DNA of 64,000 nucleotides from Geobacillus sp. 46C-IIa. GTDB taxonomy: Bacteria; Bacillota; Bacilli; Bacillales; Anoxybacillaceae. The stretch spans positions 2,304,001 through 2,368,000 of the forward strand of contig NZ_CP061474.1 in NCBI RefSeq assembly GCF_014679505.1, in the 5' to 3' direction. Below, piece by piece: positions 35,088-45,568 of this stretch. Position 1 is the first letter of the stretch. The number at the start of each line of letters is the position of its first letter. The position numbers and the translations under genes were made by a program. The notes under the pieces were generated by a model. The model saw nothing but the letters and a program-made list of their open reading frames with translations, was not told the DNA's origin and ran no database searches.

Positions 35088-36553
35088 CTTCTCTCCTTCA
35101 CCGCCGCTCGGGCGACGGCGCGATCGTCAAAGTCGATCACATCGTCGCCGATAATTTGATACGTTTCATGCCCTTTGCCGGCGATTAACACGACATCCCC
35201 TTCTTGCGCCTGCCCAATGGCGTACCGGATCGCCTCTTCGCGGTCCGGAATGGTCACATACGTCCCATCCCCGGCGCTGACGCCGGCCTCCATATCGCGC
35301 AAAATTTGCTTCGGGTCTTCCGAGCGCGGATTGTCGGAGGTAAAAATGGCAACATCCGCATAACGCACCGCCGCTTGCGCCATGAGCGGCCGCTTTGTCC
35401 GGTCGCGGTCGCCGCCGCAACCGATCACAACATACACGTTCCGCTTCGCAAACTGTCGCACTGTTTTCAGCGCGTTTTCCACGCTATCCGGGGTATGGGC
35501 ATAGTCGACGATAATAGTAAAATTTTGCCCTTCATCAACCGTTTCAAACCGCCCCGGCACCGGCGCGGCATCAGCGAGCGCTGCGGCAATCGTCGCAAGC
35601 GAAAAGCCGGAGGCAAGGCAAGCGGCCGCGGCAGCGAGGAGGTTATAGACGTTAAACAAGCCGACCAGCTTCGTTTCGACCGCCGCCGTTCCGTGCGGGG
35701 TGCGCAGTTGAAACGCCATGCCGCCGGAAGTCATTTGGATCTGCTCTGCCATCACATCGCTTTTTTCCTTTATGCCGTACGTGATGATCGGTGCAGCCGT
35801 CATATGTTTATAATATTGTGAAACGGGGTCATCATGATTGAGAACGGCAAATTTTGGCCGCCGCTCGTCATAGCGGTTGCCAAGCTGGGCAAACAAGAGC
35901 CCTTTGGCGTTCCGATATTCTTCCATTGTCCCGTGATAGTCTAAATGGTCTTGCGTCAAGTTCGTAAACACGGCGACATCGTAATCGCAGCCGTGCACCC
36001 GTCCTTGGTGAAGGGCATGCGATGACACTTCCATGGCTGCAAACTCCACACCTTCGTCGACCATTTGTTTAAATGTGCGCTGCAAAACGAGCGACTCCGG
36101 CGTCGTATTCACCGCCGGGTAGGAACGGTCGCCGATTTTCGTCCCGACCGTGCCGATGAGGCCGGTTTTCTTGCCGGCCTTTCTGGCAACCTGCTCAATG
36201 ATATGAGTCGTCGTCGTTTTGCCGTTTGTGCCCGTCACCCCGATTAAATGGAGATGGTGGGTCGGCTGCCCGTAAAACGCATCCGCTAAAATCGCCATCG
36301 CCCGCCGGCTGTCTGGCACAAGGACGACCGGCACGTTCACTGAGAGCGGACGCTCAGCGACAATCGCCACCGCCCCGCGCGCCACCGCCTGTTCGGCGAA
36401 GTTGTGCCCGTCCACGGTAAATCCTTTCACACAAAAAAAGAGCGAACCGGGCGTGACATGACGCGAGTCCATCTCCAGCGCAACGATGTCCGGGTTGCCC
36501 CCGCGGTGCACCCAAAAGCCGGGCAAGCGTGACAGCAGCGTTTGTAATTTCAT
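35084..36553 (-). CDS. murE: UDP-MurNAc-tripeptide synthetase (meso-DAP adding)
   Basis: MurE adds meso-diaminopimelate to UDP-MurNAc-L-Ala-D-Glu. The 489-residue product has the N-domain [16 protein letters not shown], the ATP loop [17 protein letters not shown] near residue 108, [12 protein letters not shown] and the DAP-specific signature [11 protein letters not shown]. Start ATG 36553 ([14 protein letters not shown]). It is separated from spoVD by a terminator and overlaps the next gene as ATGA. Confidence 0.96.
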   Translation of the reverse strand: MKLQTLLSRLPGFWVHRGGNPDIVALEMDSRHVTPGSLFFCVKGFTVDGHNFAEQAVARGAVAIVAERPLSVNVPVVLVPDSRRAMAILADAFYGQPTHHLHLIGVTGTNGKTTTTHIIEQVARKAGKKTGLIGTVGTKIGDRSYPAVNTTPESLVLQRTFKQMVDEGVEFAAMEVSSHALHQGRVHGCDYDVAVFTNLTQDHLDYHGTMEEYRNAKGLLFAQLGNRYDERRPKFAVLNHDDPVSQYYKHMTAAPIITYGIKEKSDVMAEQIQMTSGGMAFQLRTPHGTAAVETKLVGLFNVYNLLAAAAACLASGFSLATIAAALADAAPVPGRFETVDEGQNFTIIVDYAHTPDSVENALKTVRQFAKRNVYVVIGCGGDRDRTKRPLMAQAAVRYADVAIFTSDNPRSEDPKQILRDMEAGVSAGDGTYVTIPDREEAIRYAIGQAQEGDVVLIAGKGHETYQIIGDDVIDFDDRAVARAAVKERR

Positions 36554-36605
36554 GATTGCTTCATCCCTTTCGCTTATAATAGCCCGCCCAACGATGCGGA
36601 CAGCG

Positions 36606-36653
36606 GAAAAAGGGGCCCAACCAACCCGATGAGTCATCGCATCGGCCGCCCCT
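36606..36653 (-). terminator. Terminator after spoVD
   Basis: On the minus strand AGGGGC...GCCCCT outer arms enclose an inner CCGATG/CATCGG stem, followed by TTTTTCC. It isolates spoVD from murE. Confidence 0.65.
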
Positions 36654-36663
36654 TGCGTGATCT

Positions 36664-38598
36664 TTACTGCTCCTCTGCCGCCTCGTTTTTCGCCAAATAA
36701 ATGCGAATCGTCGATCCCTCTTTCACTTTCGCCCCTGGCTCTGGGGATTGTTCAACGACCACATTTCCCTCGCCACTAACATCTAATTTTAAGTCAAAAA
36801 GCTGTTCTTGCAAATCATTTTTTGTCAATCCAATTAAATTGGGCACTTCGATCACTTTTGGCTCGTTCCAGTCCCGCTCTTTAGCAAGTTGATCTTTGCG
36901 CGGCTTCACGTTCATGGCGCGCAGGCTGTCTTCCATCACTTTGCCGACGATCGGCGCGGCGACCGTGCCGCCAAACTGAACCGTCCCTTTCGGATTGTCA
37001 ACGGCGACGTATACGACAAGCTGCGGATCATCAGCCGGAGCGAAACCGATGAACGATACGATATGGTTGTTTTGCAAATAGCGGCCGCCTTGCGCTTTTT
37101 GCGCCGTCCCGGTTTTTCCGCCGACCCGGTATCCTTCGACATACGCCTTTTTCCCTGTTCCTTGGGCGACGACACTCTCAAGCGCATACCGGACTTGTTT
37201 CGACGTTTCCTCGGAAATAACGCGCCGTTTCGCTTTTGGCGTACTGCGGCGGACGATTTCGCCCGTTTCTGGGTCGACCCATTCCTTGGCAATGTATGGT
37301 GTGTACAACACACCGCCATTGATTGCAGCCGATACGGCGGCGACTTGCTGGATCGGCGTCACCGACACCCCTTGGCCGAACGCGGTCGTCGCGAGTTCAA
37401 CCGGCCCAACCCGTTTTAAATCAAACAAAATTCCGGTTCCTTCCCCTTGCAAGTCGATGCCGGTTTTCTCGCCAAACCCGAACTGCTTAATGTACTTAAA
37501 CAACGTTTCTTTTCCAAGCCGTTCGCCCAGCGCCACAAACCCCGGGTTGCACGAGTTTTGCACGACTTCTAAAAACGTTTGCTCTCCGTGGCCGCCTTTT
37601 TTCCAGCAGCGCAGCGTAGCGCCGGCTACTTTGGCATAGCCTGGATCAAAAAAGTGGTCTTTGAGCAAATTCACTTTCTCTTCCTCAAGAGCAGCCGCAA
37701 GCGTAATGATTTTGAACGTTGACCCTGGCTCATATGTACTCCAAATCGGCAAGTTGCGGTTGTAAATTTCCGGAGGGACGTTGCGATAGTTGGCCGGGTC
37801 GAAGGTCGGGCGGCTCGCCATCGCCAAAATTTCCCCCGTATTCGGATTCATGGCGATGGCGATGATGCCGTCCGGATTGTATTTCGCCTCCGCGATATCA
37901 AGCTCCCGTTCGATAATCGTCTGGATGCGCGAGTCAATGGTCAGCACTAAGTCCAAGCCGTCGGTCGGCGGCGTATAATCATCCGCCATATCAGGCATGC
38001 GCCGTCCTTTTGCATCGGAATAAAATTGGACCGAACCGCGCTCGCCGCTTAGTTCTTTGTCATAATACAGCTCAAGTCCGGTGAGCCCTTGATTGTCAAT
38101 GCCGGTAAAGCCGAGCACATGCGACAAATAGCTGCCAAACGGGTAGTAGCGCTTCGTATCTTCGGCGATATACACCCCGTCCAAATCGAGCGCGCGCACG
38201 TTCGCCGCCTTTTCATCAGAAATTTTCCGTCCTTCCTTTAGGCGGACGATCGACGTTTTTTGCGTAATTTGCCTATAGATCGATTCGACTGAAGCGCCCA
38301 ACACAGCAGACAGCTTTTCCGACGCTTCCGCTGGATTTTTCACTTGCCGGGGGATGATATACACTGTCGGCGCGCTCATATTTGTCGCCAGCGGGACGCC
38401 GTTGCGGTCCAAAATTTCGCCGCGCTTCGGCTCAAACGGGATGTTCCGGCCCCATAGCCCTTTCGCCCGTTCCGCTAACATATCGCCGAGCCAAAATTGA
38501 ACGTAGCCAAGACGGAGATCGATAATCGCAAAGATGAAAATACCGATCAAAAACACGATCGTCAACCGCTTGCGCACGGTAACGTACGACACGCGCAT
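36664..38598 (-). CDS. spoVD: SpoVD, sporulation class B penicillin-binding protein
   Basis: SpoVD is the transpeptidase for spore cortex, partner of SpoVE. The 644-residue product has an N-terminal anchor ([20 protein letters not shown]), the PBP dimerisation domain ([13 protein letters not shown]), transpeptidase motifs [10 protein letters not shown] (Ser-x-x-Lys), QNSCNPGF (Ser-x-Asn) and GGKTGTAQ (Lys-Thr-Gly), and one C-terminal PASTA domain ([18 protein letters not shown]). The single PASTA domain and tandem position with pbpB match SpoVD rather than PBP2B. Confidence 0.95.
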   Translation of the reverse strand: MRVSYVTVRKRLTIVFLIGIFIFAIIDLRLGYVQFWLGDMLAERAKGLWGRNIPFEPKRGEILDRNGVPLATNMSAPTVYIIPRQVKNPAEASEKLSAVLGASVESIYRQITQKTSIVRLKEGRKISDEKAANVRALDLDGVYIAEDTKRYYPFGSYLSHVLGFTGIDNQGLTGLELYYDKELSGERGSVQFYSDAKGRRMPDMADDYTPPTDGLDLVLTIDSRIQTIIERELDIAEAKYNPDGIIAIAMNPNTGEILAMASRPTFDPANYRNVPPEIYNRNLPIWSTYEPGSTFKIITLAAALEEEKVNLLKDHFFDPGYAKVAGATLRCWKKGGHGEQTFLEVVQNSCNPGFVALGERLGKETLFKYIKQFGFGEKTGIDLQGEGTGILFDLKRVGPVELATTAFGQGVSVTPIQQVAAVSAAINGGVLYTPYIAKEWVDPETGEIVRRSTPKAKRRVISEETSKQVRYALESVVAQGTGKKAYVEGYRVGGKTGTAQKAQGGRYLQNNHIVSFIGFAPADDPQLVVYVAVDNPKGTVQFGGTVAAPIVGKVMEDSLRAMNVKPRKDQLAKERDWNEPKVIEVPNLIGLTKNDLQEQLFDLKLDVSGEGNVVVEQSPEPGAKVKEGSTIRIYLAKNEAAEEQ

Positions 38599-38631
38599 AT
38601 GGCGGAACCTCCTTCGTGATGGGCTCGTTCC

Positions 38632-38658
38632 ACTATATGCTTGTACGCCCCGTTATAG
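38632..38658 (-). promoter_or_regulatory. Candidate sigma-E promoter of spoVD
   Basis: The minus strand between pbpB and spoVD has CATATAGT (38632-38639), seven of eight defined positions of the sigma-E -10 CATACANT, and CTATAAC about 12 bases upstream as a poor -35. spoVD of B. subtilis is sigma-E dependent. The -35 and spacing are weak. Confidence 0.4.
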
Positions 38659-38669
38659 AACGGCAAAAA

Positions 38670-40880
38670 TCATTCGTGCGGCTCGTCGTCTTTCCGTTCA
38701 GCCGCCTCTTTTTCTTTCCTCGCCGCTGTTTCTTCCCATTGGCGCGGCGGGGCCAACTCGACAATCAAATAATCCCCTTCGCGCACTTCCGCTCCCGGAC
38801 GAATGTTTTGGCTGACGACATAACCGGTTCCTTTCGTGCTCGGCCGCAGCCCAAGCACGTTGGCCACTTTCATGGCATCCCGCAGCGAAAAGCCGCGCAA
38901 ATCGGGCATCGTTGCCGATCCGTCCGTTTTCAGCACGACCCGCTCTCCCGGAAGAACGTGCTCCCCACCGCTCGGAAGCTGCTGTTCGACATATTTGCCG
39001 CTGCCGATGACGACCGGCACATATCCTTTTTCTTTCAGCTGTTCCGCCGCCGCGACGGCCGTTTGGCCGATCAATGAGTCAAGCGCGCGCCGCTCCGTCG
39101 TTTTCGTTTCCGGTCGTTTCCCCTCTACTGGCTCGATATGCAAATATTGCAGACTGCTTTTCATCACCGTCGTAAAAATTTGCGACACCGGCGCCGCCCC
39201 GGTTTCGGTGACATCGAGCTGCGGCTGCTGGACGGCCACGTACATCACGAGCCGCGGATCATCAGCTGGCGCCATGCCTAAAAACGAGAAAATATAGTTT
39301 TCCCGGCCGGTCAAGTAGCCGCCGGCGGCCGACGGAATTTGCGCCGTCCCGGTTTTACCGGCGACACGGTAGCCATCAATTTGGTACGGGCGGCCGGTGC
39401 CGTGTTCCGAGGTGACGACCGTTTCTAAAATGTCGCGCACTTTGCGCGCCGTTTCCGCCGTGATCGGTTCACCGGCTACGGTCGGCTCATGATCAAGAAC
39501 GACTTTGCCGGTGTCCGGATCAACCACTTTTTCAATGACGTACGGCTTCATCATTTTTCCACCGTTCGCGATCGCTGTTGCCGCTTGAATTTGCTGAATC
39601 GGCGTCACCGACGTCCCTTGGCCAAAACCGGTCGTAATCCGTTCGATCGGATATCGGTAGCGGATTTGCCCGACCGCTTCGTTCGGCAAGTCGATGCCGG
39701 TTTTCCGGTCGAAACGGAAACGGTGCAAATATTGCAAAAACCGGTCTTCGCCGAGTTTTTCTTTCACTAAAATGGAAAAGGCGACATTCGATGAACGCTG
39801 CACCCCTTCATTAAACGTAATCGTCCCCCAACCGACATCGTTATGGTCGCGAATGATGTTGGGCCCGACCTTGTACGACCCGGAGCGGTACGTTTCCTTG
39901 CCGTTATATACTCCTTCATTAATGGCCGCAGCGAGCGTAAACACTTTCATCGTCGACCCCGGCTCGTACGGATAGGAAATGGCGTCATTCAAAAAGTTCG
40001 TAATGTCGCGCTTGTTCGGATCAAAACTTGGACGGGTCCCCATGGCTAAAATTTTTCCCGTTTTCGGATCGGCGACGATGGCGATCATTTTTTTCGGTTT
40101 GTACTGCTTCTCGACGCTGTTCATGGCGTCTTCTAAAAACGTTTGGATTTTTCCGTCGATCGTCAAATAGACGTTCGCTCCATTGTCCGGCTTGACGATC
40201 CGTTCTTTTGCCTCCGGCAGGCGAAAGCCGTTCACATCGCCGGCAAATGATACATAGCCGTCCGTTTCGCGCAAATAGCGATCGAGCCATTTTTCCACTC
40301 CCATTTTGCCCACTGTTTCGTTTTCCGCATTTTTTTGCGCGTAGCCGATCACATGTGAAGCGAACGTGCCGTTTGGATAAAAACGGTTTGTATCGCGGAT
40401 GAAAGCGATGCCCGGCAAATCGAGCGCCTCAATTTTTTGTTTGAGTGCAAAGCTGATATTGCGTCCGTAGGAGCCGAATTCGACTTGCTTCGCCTTTTTC
40501 GTTAAAATGCGCTCCATGTCCTCGACATCCATGCCAAGCAGCGGAGCAAGCTTTTCCGCCGTTTTTTCCGGATCGACAACATGGCGCGGATGGTCCGGGT
40601 CGGTCGTCATCTTTGGATCCAAAATGGCCACGACCGTGTACGACGGCACATCCTGCGCCAAAATGGTGCCGTTGCGGTCAAAAATTGTCCCGCGCTTCGC
40701 TTCGATCGTCCGCGTTTGTTTATGCTGCTGTTCGGCTTTCGCGGCCAACACATGGCCGTCCGCTTTTCCGGTCCACTGAAGCTGGACAAAACGGGCAAAG
40801 AGCAGGAAAAAGAGCAGGCCGAAAACGATAAACAAAACTCCTGCCCCCCGATGGGTGTTGGCATGCTTTTTCATTTCCAT
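38670..40880 (-). CDS. pbpB: PBP2B, essential division class B penicillin-binding protein
   Basis: PbpB is the septal transpeptidase. The 736-residue product has an N-terminal anchor (GVLFIVFGLLFFLLFARFVQL), PBP dimer motif RGTIFDRNGTILAQD, transpeptidase motifs EPGSTMKVFT, QRSSNVAF and AGKTGTAQ, and two PASTA repeats (LIGQTAVAAAEQLKEKG and MPDLRGFSLRDAMKVANVLG), then a charged tail. It is preceded by ftsL with a six-base gap. Confidence 0.95.
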   Translation of the reverse strand: MEMKKHANTHRGAGVLFIVFGLLFFLLFARFVQLQWTGKADGHVLAAKAEQQHKQTRTIEAKRGTIFDRNGTILAQDVPSYTVVAILDPKMTTDPDHPRHVVDPEKTAEKLAPLLGMDVEDMERILTKKAKQVEFGSYGRNISFALKQKIEALDLPGIAFIRDTNRFYPNGTFASHVIGYAQKNAENETVGKMGVEKWLDRYLRETDGYVSFAGDVNGFRLPEAKERIVKPDNGANVYLTIDGKIQTFLEDAMNSVEKQYKPKKMIAIVADPKTGKILAMGTRPSFDPNKRDITNFLNDAISYPYEPGSTMKVFTLAAAINEGVYNGKETYRSGSYKVGPNIIRDHNDVGWGTITFNEGVQRSSNVAFSILVKEKLGEDRFLQYLHRFRFDRKTGIDLPNEAVGQIRYRYPIERITTGFGQGTSVTPIQQIQAATAIANGGKMMKPYVIEKVVDPDTGKVVLDHEPTVAGEPITAETARKVRDILETVVTSEHGTGRPYQIDGYRVAGKTGTAQIPSAAGGYLTGRENYIFSFLGMAPADDPRLVMYVAVQQPQLDVTETGAAPVSQIFTTVMKSSLQYLHIEPVEGKRPETKTTERRALDSLIGQTAVAAAEQLKEKGYVPVVIGSGKYVEQQLPSGGEHVLPGERVVLKTDGSATMPDLRGFSLRDAMKVANVLGLRPSTKGTGYVVSQNIRPGAEVREGDYLIVELAPPRQWEETAARKEKEAAERKDDEPHE

Positions 40881-40886
40881 CGCCCA

Positions 40887-41243
40887 TCATTCCTGCACGA
40901 CTTTCACATGGTTTTCGTTAAGCGAAAGCCCGAGCTCCTTTGCCTTTTCCAAAATGCGTTCATATGCGCTCAATCGCTGCACTTCGACATACAGGTCATT
41001 ATTTTCCTTCTTTTGTTCAGCAATGGCCGTCTCCAACTTTTGCACTTCTTTATTCAGCTCGTAAATTTGCACTTGGCTTGAGATGAACTGAACCGCCACA
41101 TAAAAGACAAACAGCAAAAACGAGACAATCAACAGCTTCTCAGCCAGCGTAAGACGAAAGCGCCGTTTTCGCTGCGGCTGCGGGCTCGGCGGTGCAGCCG
41201 GGCGCTTTTGCTCGCGCACTACTTTGACTGCCAAATCGTTCAC
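40887..41243 (-). CDS. ftsL: FtsL, divisome membrane protein
   Basis: The 118-residue product has a basic cytoplasmic N-terminus, one transmembrane segment (KLLIVSFLLFVFYVAVQFIS) and an extracellular coiled coil (NKEVQKLETAIAEQKKEN). The start GTG 41243 (VNDLAVKVVREQ) is six bases after AGGAGGGG and gives the length of B. subtilis FtsL. FtsL pairs with DivIC and DivIB to activate PBP2B. Confidence 0.93.
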   Translation of the reverse strand: MNDLAVKVVREQKRPAAPPSPQPQRKRRFRLTLAEKLLIVSFLLFVFYVAVQFISSQVQIYELNKEVQKLETAIAEQKKENNDLYVEVQRLSAYERILEKAKELGLSLNENHVKVVQE

Positions 41244-41289
41244 AGCTTTCCCCTCCTGTTTCTCCACTCGTTCTTTTTCATCATCCGCG

Positions 41290-42222
41290 TCACCGTTTTT
41301 CAGCGATGCGGAGCTTTGCCGAACGGGCGCGGTTGTTTCGCTCCAGCTCCTCGGCAGAAGGAACGATCGGTTTTTTTGTAATGATTTTCAGCACGGGGCG
41401 GTAGTCATCGGGGAGAACCGGAAGCCCCGGAGGCAATGGCGGGCTCTCGCTTGCTTTTTTAAACGTTTCTTTGCAAATGCGGTCTTCGAGCGAATGAAAC
41501 GTAATGACGCTCACCCGCCCGCCCGGCGCCAACAATTCAATCGCCTGCTCGAGCGCCTCGCGAAACGCCTCGAGTTCATCGTTGACGGCGATGCGGAGCG
41601 CTTGGAAAATGCGCTTGGCCGGGTGTCCGCCGCTGCGTCGCGCCGGCGCCGGAATCGCCGCTTTGATCACCTCAACGAGCTCCCCGGTCGTTTCGATCGG
41701 CCTTTCACGGCGCACCTCCTCAATTTTGCGCGCCACCTGCTTTGAAAACTTTTCCTCACCGTAGCGGAAAAAAATGCGGACAAGATCCTCGTATGACCAG
41801 CGGTTGACGATCTCCGCCGCCGTAAGCCGCTGTTTGCGGTCCATCCGCATGTCAAGCGGCGCATCATGCTGATAGCTGAAGCCGCGCTCCGGCTCGTCGA
41901 GCTGCGGCGAAGAAACGCCTAAATCAAACAATATGCCGTCAACAGTATCGGTGCCAAGGGCCAAAAGCTCCTCGCGCAAAAACCGGAAGTTCCGGTTTAT
42001 AAACTGCACTTGTTCGCCGTAGCGGGCAAGCCGCTCGCGCGCGTGCAAAATGGCGGTCTCGTCTTGGTCAAAAGCAAACAGTTTCCCTTGTTTCGAGAGA
42101 CGGGAGAGCAAATATTCGCTATGGCCGCCGCCGCCTAACGTGCAATCGACATAGACGCCGTCTGGACGGACGTTCAGCCCATCGACCGCTTCCTTTAACA
42201 ACACGGTTGTATGTTGAAACAC
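41290..42222 (-). CDS. rsmH: 16S rRNA (cytosine-1402-N4)-methyltransferase RsmH
   Basis: The 310-residue product has the SAM-binding loop [15 protein letters not shown] near residue 25, [30 protein letters not shown] and the catalytic-region [15 protein letters not shown] of RsmH/MraW. It methylates C1402 of 16S rRNA. The first codon is GTG 42222 after AAGGTGG. It heads the dcw cluster; mraZ, normally directly upstream, is missing. Confidence 0.96.
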   Translation of the reverse strand: MFQHTTVLLKEAVDGLNVRPDGVYVDCTLGGGGHSEYLLSRLSKQGKLFAFDQDETAILHARERLARYGEQVQFINRNFRFLREELLALGTDTVDGILFDLGVSSPQLDEPERGFSYQHDAPLDMRMDRKQRLTAAEIVNRWSYEDLVRIFFRYGEEKFSKQVARKIEEVRRERPIETTGELVEVIKAAIPAPARRSGGHPAKRIFQALRIAVNDELEAFREALEQAIELLAPGGRVSVITFHSLEDRICKETFKKASESPPLPPGLPVLPDDYRPVLKIITKKPIVPSAEELERNNRARSAKLRIAEKR

Positions 42223-42280
42223 ATGTCCACCACCTTTGCTGCTTCCGAACGCACTTGCATCGGCCAGTGGCCGCTTCCTT

Positions 42281-42286
42281 ATTATA
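42281..42286 (-). promoter_or_regulatory. Possible -10 box before rsmH
   Basis: A perfect TATAAT on the minus strand lies about 60 bases before the rsmH start and downstream of two hairpins. No convincing -35 is seen at 16-18 bases. Confidence 0.35.
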
Positions 42287-42320
42287 TCGCAAAGATGGAC
42301 AAAATTTTAGCTTTTTTTGT

Positions 42321-42357
42321 AAAAAAGCGTCCCTTTTTGTTTATTTTTGTCGGACGC
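42321..42357 (-). terminator. Second terminator-like hairpin upstream of rsmH
   Basis: Arms GCGTCC/GGACGC with a 19-base AT-rich loop, followed on the minus strand by TTTTTT. The large loop makes it weaker than the proximal bshC terminator. Confidence 0.5.
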
Positions 42358-42442
42358 AACCGATAAAACCCTTAATTGTAAAACCACCCCTTTACTTTTA
42401 TTTCCATCCATTTCGTGTTGTTTTGTTACTATTCATTTCAAC

Positions 42443-42470
42443 AAAAAAAAATCCTGCTCGAAACAGGATT
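42443..42470 (-). terminator. Terminator after bshC
   Basis: Arms ATCCTG/CAGGAT extended by A-T pairs, followed on the minus strand by TTTTTTTTGTTG. Confidence 0.8.
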
Positions 42471-42500
42471 TTTCTTTTCGACTTTTTCTTTGAAAAAGCC

Positions 42501-44129
42501 TTATATATATACAATTTTGTGCATTCCGTTTTCCGGATGGCGGATGGCCAAAAGTTTTTCTACAAAATCAAATCCGTAACGGTTCACGTAGTAAAACACG
42601 TTCCAAACCCGCTCTTGGGGCGCACCGCTTGGGCGCAGCGCCGTTTCCACACGCCAAAATTTCCGCCACTCGGCCTCATGTTTGCGCAACAGCGCCCGCT
42701 CCAACGTTTGCTGAAGAAACTCGATTTGTGCCTGAATGATGGCGGCATTTTTCGCCACCAATCCTTCTAATCCGCGGTCAATTTCCATGCCGAGCTCGCG
42801 CAGCGGCCGATGCGCCGCTTCAATGTCGTCTTTCGCTTTGGCAAACGCCTCCGCCAGCGGGGCTTCGGCCGTTGCCTTGAGCCATTGCTGCTTGGCCTCC
42901 TCAAGGCGCCCGGACAGTACCTCATCCGCCTCAAGACCGATATCGGCCAGGTCGGTCTGCAGCGAACGGCTGACGATCGTCGCCTGCAAACGCGGCACCA
43001 CTGGCGGCATTTCCATCCTAAACAGCGGGAACACCTCTTTCAACTCCGCCCAATAGGCGATCTCCCCAGGACCGGCAACAAAAGCGAGCGTCGGCAGCAA
43101 ATATTCTTGCATAAGCGGACGGGTGACAACATTGTTGCTTAAACAGACCGGCTTCGTTTCAGCGAGCTTGAGCAGCTGTTGCTTCGTCAAAATGACGCTC
43201 CCTGCTTTATTGCGAAACAGGCCGCTCTCCTCATCATAGTGCAAAAGAGAGCGCTCATGGCCGTCGTAATAAAACAAGTTGGCCGCATCCGGCGCGATCT
43301 CAATGAGCGGTGCATATCCGAGCGCACGCAGCGCCCCTTGCTGAGACAGCACGGCTGACGTCACATCGCGATGGCGGTCAACGAGCGCGGCGAAGAAACA
43401 GCGCTCGAGCGGGCGCACCGCCGCATCGCCGGCATTGAGGACGACTAGGCCGTCATCGGCAAACAAGCGCAGAACAATAGCGGCAAAAAAGTCGACAAAC
43501 GTGCGGGAATCGTCCAAGCACGCCGCTAGAAATGAGAGCAGTTCATTCGTCACGTCCGTTTCCCCATATGTTTTGACGACGCGCTCAATCCACTCATCAG
43601 CAAGCTGACGATCGAGCGGGACATCGGCCGCCATCCGCCTTTCTTTCCGCCTGTGCGGGTACACCGCTTTTTTGACTTCGCCGCCCTCGACGATATATAC
43701 ATGGTCGACTTCGGCGATGTCATGGTCTTCGCCGGCGATCCAAAACAGCGGCACAACCGGTACACCGAGTTTTTGCTCCTGCTCTTTGGCCAGCTGAATG
43801 ATCGTAACGATTTTATAAATCGTATAAAGCGGTCCGGTCAATAGTCCGGCTTGCTGCCCGCCGACGATGACAACGCTGTTTTCATCGCGCAGCTTGTCGA
43901 TATTGTTCATTGTTGCCGCGCTGGCCGAAAACCGGCGGTGATAGGCGTCTAAGTAATCAGCCAGCCCACGGCGGTCATACGTCCTTCCTTGCAAGTGGGA
44001 CAATCGCCGGCGAAACGCCTCATCATCCGCCCGGGCATAGGCAAACCCTTTCTCAGCCGGGAATGCACCGGTTATGTAATCAGCAGCCAGCTTCGTTGCC
44101 GCCGGCAGCGGAACCTCGCGAACTTCCAT
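42501..44129 (-). CDS. bshC: Bacillithiol biosynthesis cysteine-adding enzyme BshC
   Basis: BshC adds Cys to GlcN-malate to finish bacillithiol. The 542-residue product matches family length and blocks: VIVGGQQAGLLTGPLYTIYK near residue 85, VPLFWIAGEDHDIAEVDHVY, FVAGPGEIAYWAELKEVF and the C-terminal RVWNVFYYVNRYG. Start ATG 44129 (MEVREVPLPAATK) follows AAGGGAG. In B. subtilis (yllA) it likewise neighbours the dcw cluster. Confidence 0.94.
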   Translation of the reverse strand: MEVREVPLPAATKLAADYITGAFPAEKGFAYARADDEAFRRRLSHLQGRTYDRRGLADYLDAYHRRFSASAATMNNIDKLRDENSVVIVGGQQAGLLTGPLYTIYKIVTIIQLAKEQEQKLGVPVVPLFWIAGEDHDIAEVDHVYIVEGGEVKKAVYPHRRKERRMAADVPLDRQLADEWIERVVKTYGETDVTNELLSFLAACLDDSRTFVDFFAAIVLRLFADDGLVVLNAGDAAVRPLERCFFAALVDRHRDVTSAVLSQQGALRALGYAPLIEIAPDAANLFYYDGHERSLLHYDEESGLFRNKAGSVILTKQQLLKLAETKPVCLSNNVVTRPLMQEYLLPTLAFVAGPGEIAYWAELKEVFPLFRMEMPPVVPRLQATIVSRSLQTDLADIGLEADEVLSGRLEEAKQQWLKATAEAPLAEAFAKAKDDIEAAHRPLRELGMEIDRGLEGLVAKNAAIIQAQIEFLQQTLERALLRKHEAEWRKFWRVETALRPSGAPQERVWNVFYYVNRYGFDFVEKLLAIRHPENGMHKIVYI

Positions 44130-44202
44130 GGCGAAAACTCCCTTTCCTATGTATTCTTTCATGAGTATAGCACGTTCGGTGCAAAGAGAGAAAAATCATT
44201 GC

Positions 44203-44589
44203 TCAAAGGTTGGCGGCGACGCGCGCCACCATGCCGTATGCGAGCAACCCGGCATAAAGGGAAGCAAAAATGAGAAAACTCGCCCGCCAAAATAGACGGA
44301 ACACCGCCGCTAAGCGAAAATCTCCCTTTTTCCTCCAATAACCGAGCGCGATAGCGGCGTGCAGCCCAAGCAAAAAGAGAAGGAGATGAATAAAATACGA
44401 TTTTCCGAACAACACAGTCAGCAAAAAATAGACCGCGGCGATGAAAAACGCGGTCGCGGCGTTGACCGCGGCGTAAAACGCCGCCCGCTTCCGCCTGCCA
44501 AACAGGCGCGCTCCAAAATAGACGAGCAAAAATAGCAAGAGCGGCAGCGTCACAAATGTCGCCAGCATCGGCGCAAGCCAATCACCCAT
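44203..44589 (-). CDS. DUF3397-family membrane protein
   Basis: The roughly 128-residue product has four hydrophobic segments (LATFVTLPLLLFLLVYFGAR, AFFIAAVYFLLTVLFG, FIHLLLFLLGLHAAIALGY, ASFLIFASLYAGLLAYG) with the GKSYF and FRLFWRASFLIF blocks that I associate with DUF3397 proteins of Bacillaceae. Function unknown. The start is ambiguous between ATG 44595 and ATG 44589; the latter has better spacing to GGGGGG. It overlaps panE by eight bases. Confidence 0.75.
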   Translation of the reverse strand: MGDWLAPMLATFVTLPLLLFLLVYFGARLFGRRKRAAFYAAVNAATAFFIAAVYFLLTVLFGKSYFIHLLLFLLGLHAAIALGYWRKKGDFRLAAVFRLFWRASFLIFASLYAGLLAYGMVARVAANL

Positions 44590-45472
44590 CCGCATTCCCC
44601 CCTTCCTTCCCTTTCAACGCGCAAAAGACAAAACGGACGAGCGGCAGCGCCACGCCGCGCGCTTCTCCTTGCTTCAGCACATAGCCTAAAATCGCATCGA
44701 TTTCCGTTCGGCGCCCGTTCGCCACATCCATATACATCGACGAATAGTTGTCCGCCGTGTTTCGGCATATGTGGACAATGCGCTGCCACGCCTGCTCGGC
44801 GCTATGAAGCGGCAGCACTTGCCGCACTTCCTCAAACAGCTGCGCCATCATGTCCCGATACGGCGCCACCTCAAGGAGCGCCCCGTTTTTCACCTGCAAT
44901 AGCGCCGTGAGCGGATTGATGACCGCGTTAACGACGAGCTTATCGACAAGAATCCGCTCCCAATCATCCGCCCATTCGATCGGAAAATCATCGTCCCCGG
45001 CCAATTCGGCGGCCATAGCAGGCGACCCGTATAACGGTGCGAGCGTCAACTTGCCGGCGCCTGTATGCGCCACCGTCCGGTCGTCAAGCTTCAGCGCGCC
45101 ATGCTCCACGACGCCAACGGCGACGTTTTTGCCGGCAAAAGCGGACAACGTCTCGAGATGGCCCATGCCATTTTGCAAAAACACAAGCGTGCGGATGCAG
45201 CAAAACGAATCAAGTTGTGCGCAAACAGCAGCAAGATCATACTGTTTGACGGTCACAAACACGAGCGGCTCGGCGAACTCCGCTCCGGCAAACGGCCGCG
45301 CCCGAACCGCCACGACCGCTGTTTTCCCATCTTTTTTCAGCGCAACACCGTGCTTGGCCAGCTGCTCTGCTTGGGACAAGCGTTTCGTATAAACCGTCAC
45401 TTCGTGGCGCTGCCCGAGATAGGCGGCAAGCAGCAGCCCGACCGCCCCGCCGCCGATAATGCCAATGTTCAC
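44582..45472 (-). CDS. panE: 2-dehydropantoate 2-reductase
   Basis: PanE (ketopantoate reductase) makes pantoate for coenzyme A using NADPH. The 296-residue product has the N-terminal Rossmann motif IGIIGGGAVGLLLAAYLG, VTVKQYDLAAV, FLQNGMGHLE and the catalytic-region DKLVVNAVINPLTALL. It corresponds to ylbQ in B. subtilis. It overlaps the downstream DUF3397 gene. Confidence 0.9.
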   Translation of the reverse strand: MNIGIIGGGAVGLLLAAYLGQRHEVTVYTKRLSQAEQLAKHGVALKKDGKTAVVAVRARPFAGAEFAEPLVFVTVKQYDLAAVCAQLDSFCCIRTLVFLQNGMGHLETLSAFAGKNVAVGVVEHGALKLDDRTVAHTGAGKLTLAPLYGSPAMAAELAGDDDFPIEWADDWERILVDKLVVNAVINPLTALLQVKNGALLEVAPYRDMMAQLFEEVRQVLPLHSAEQAWQRIVHICRNTADNYSSMYMDVANGRRTEIDAILGYVLKQGEARGVALPLVRFVFCALKGKEGGNADG

Positions 45473-45541
45473 GCCCCTCCCCCGCTTTCTCGCAAAGTCA
45501 CGTTAGCCTTATTTTAGCAAATGTCCCCCTGATCCGTTAAG

Positions 45542-45567
45542 AAAAAAAGCCGGCTAAAAAGCCAGCT
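45542..45567 (-). terminator. Terminator after the RsfA-family gene
   Basis: Arms AGCTGGCT/AGCCGGCT (one G-T) with a T4 loop, then TTTTTTTC on the minus strand. Confidence 0.85.
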
Positions 45568-45568
45568 T

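Noticed and set aside
42207..42770. 187-codon plus-strand frame that might have been a relocated mraZ
   Set aside because: Wrong strand, no MraZ/AbrB-like motif, mostly overlaps the end of bshC.
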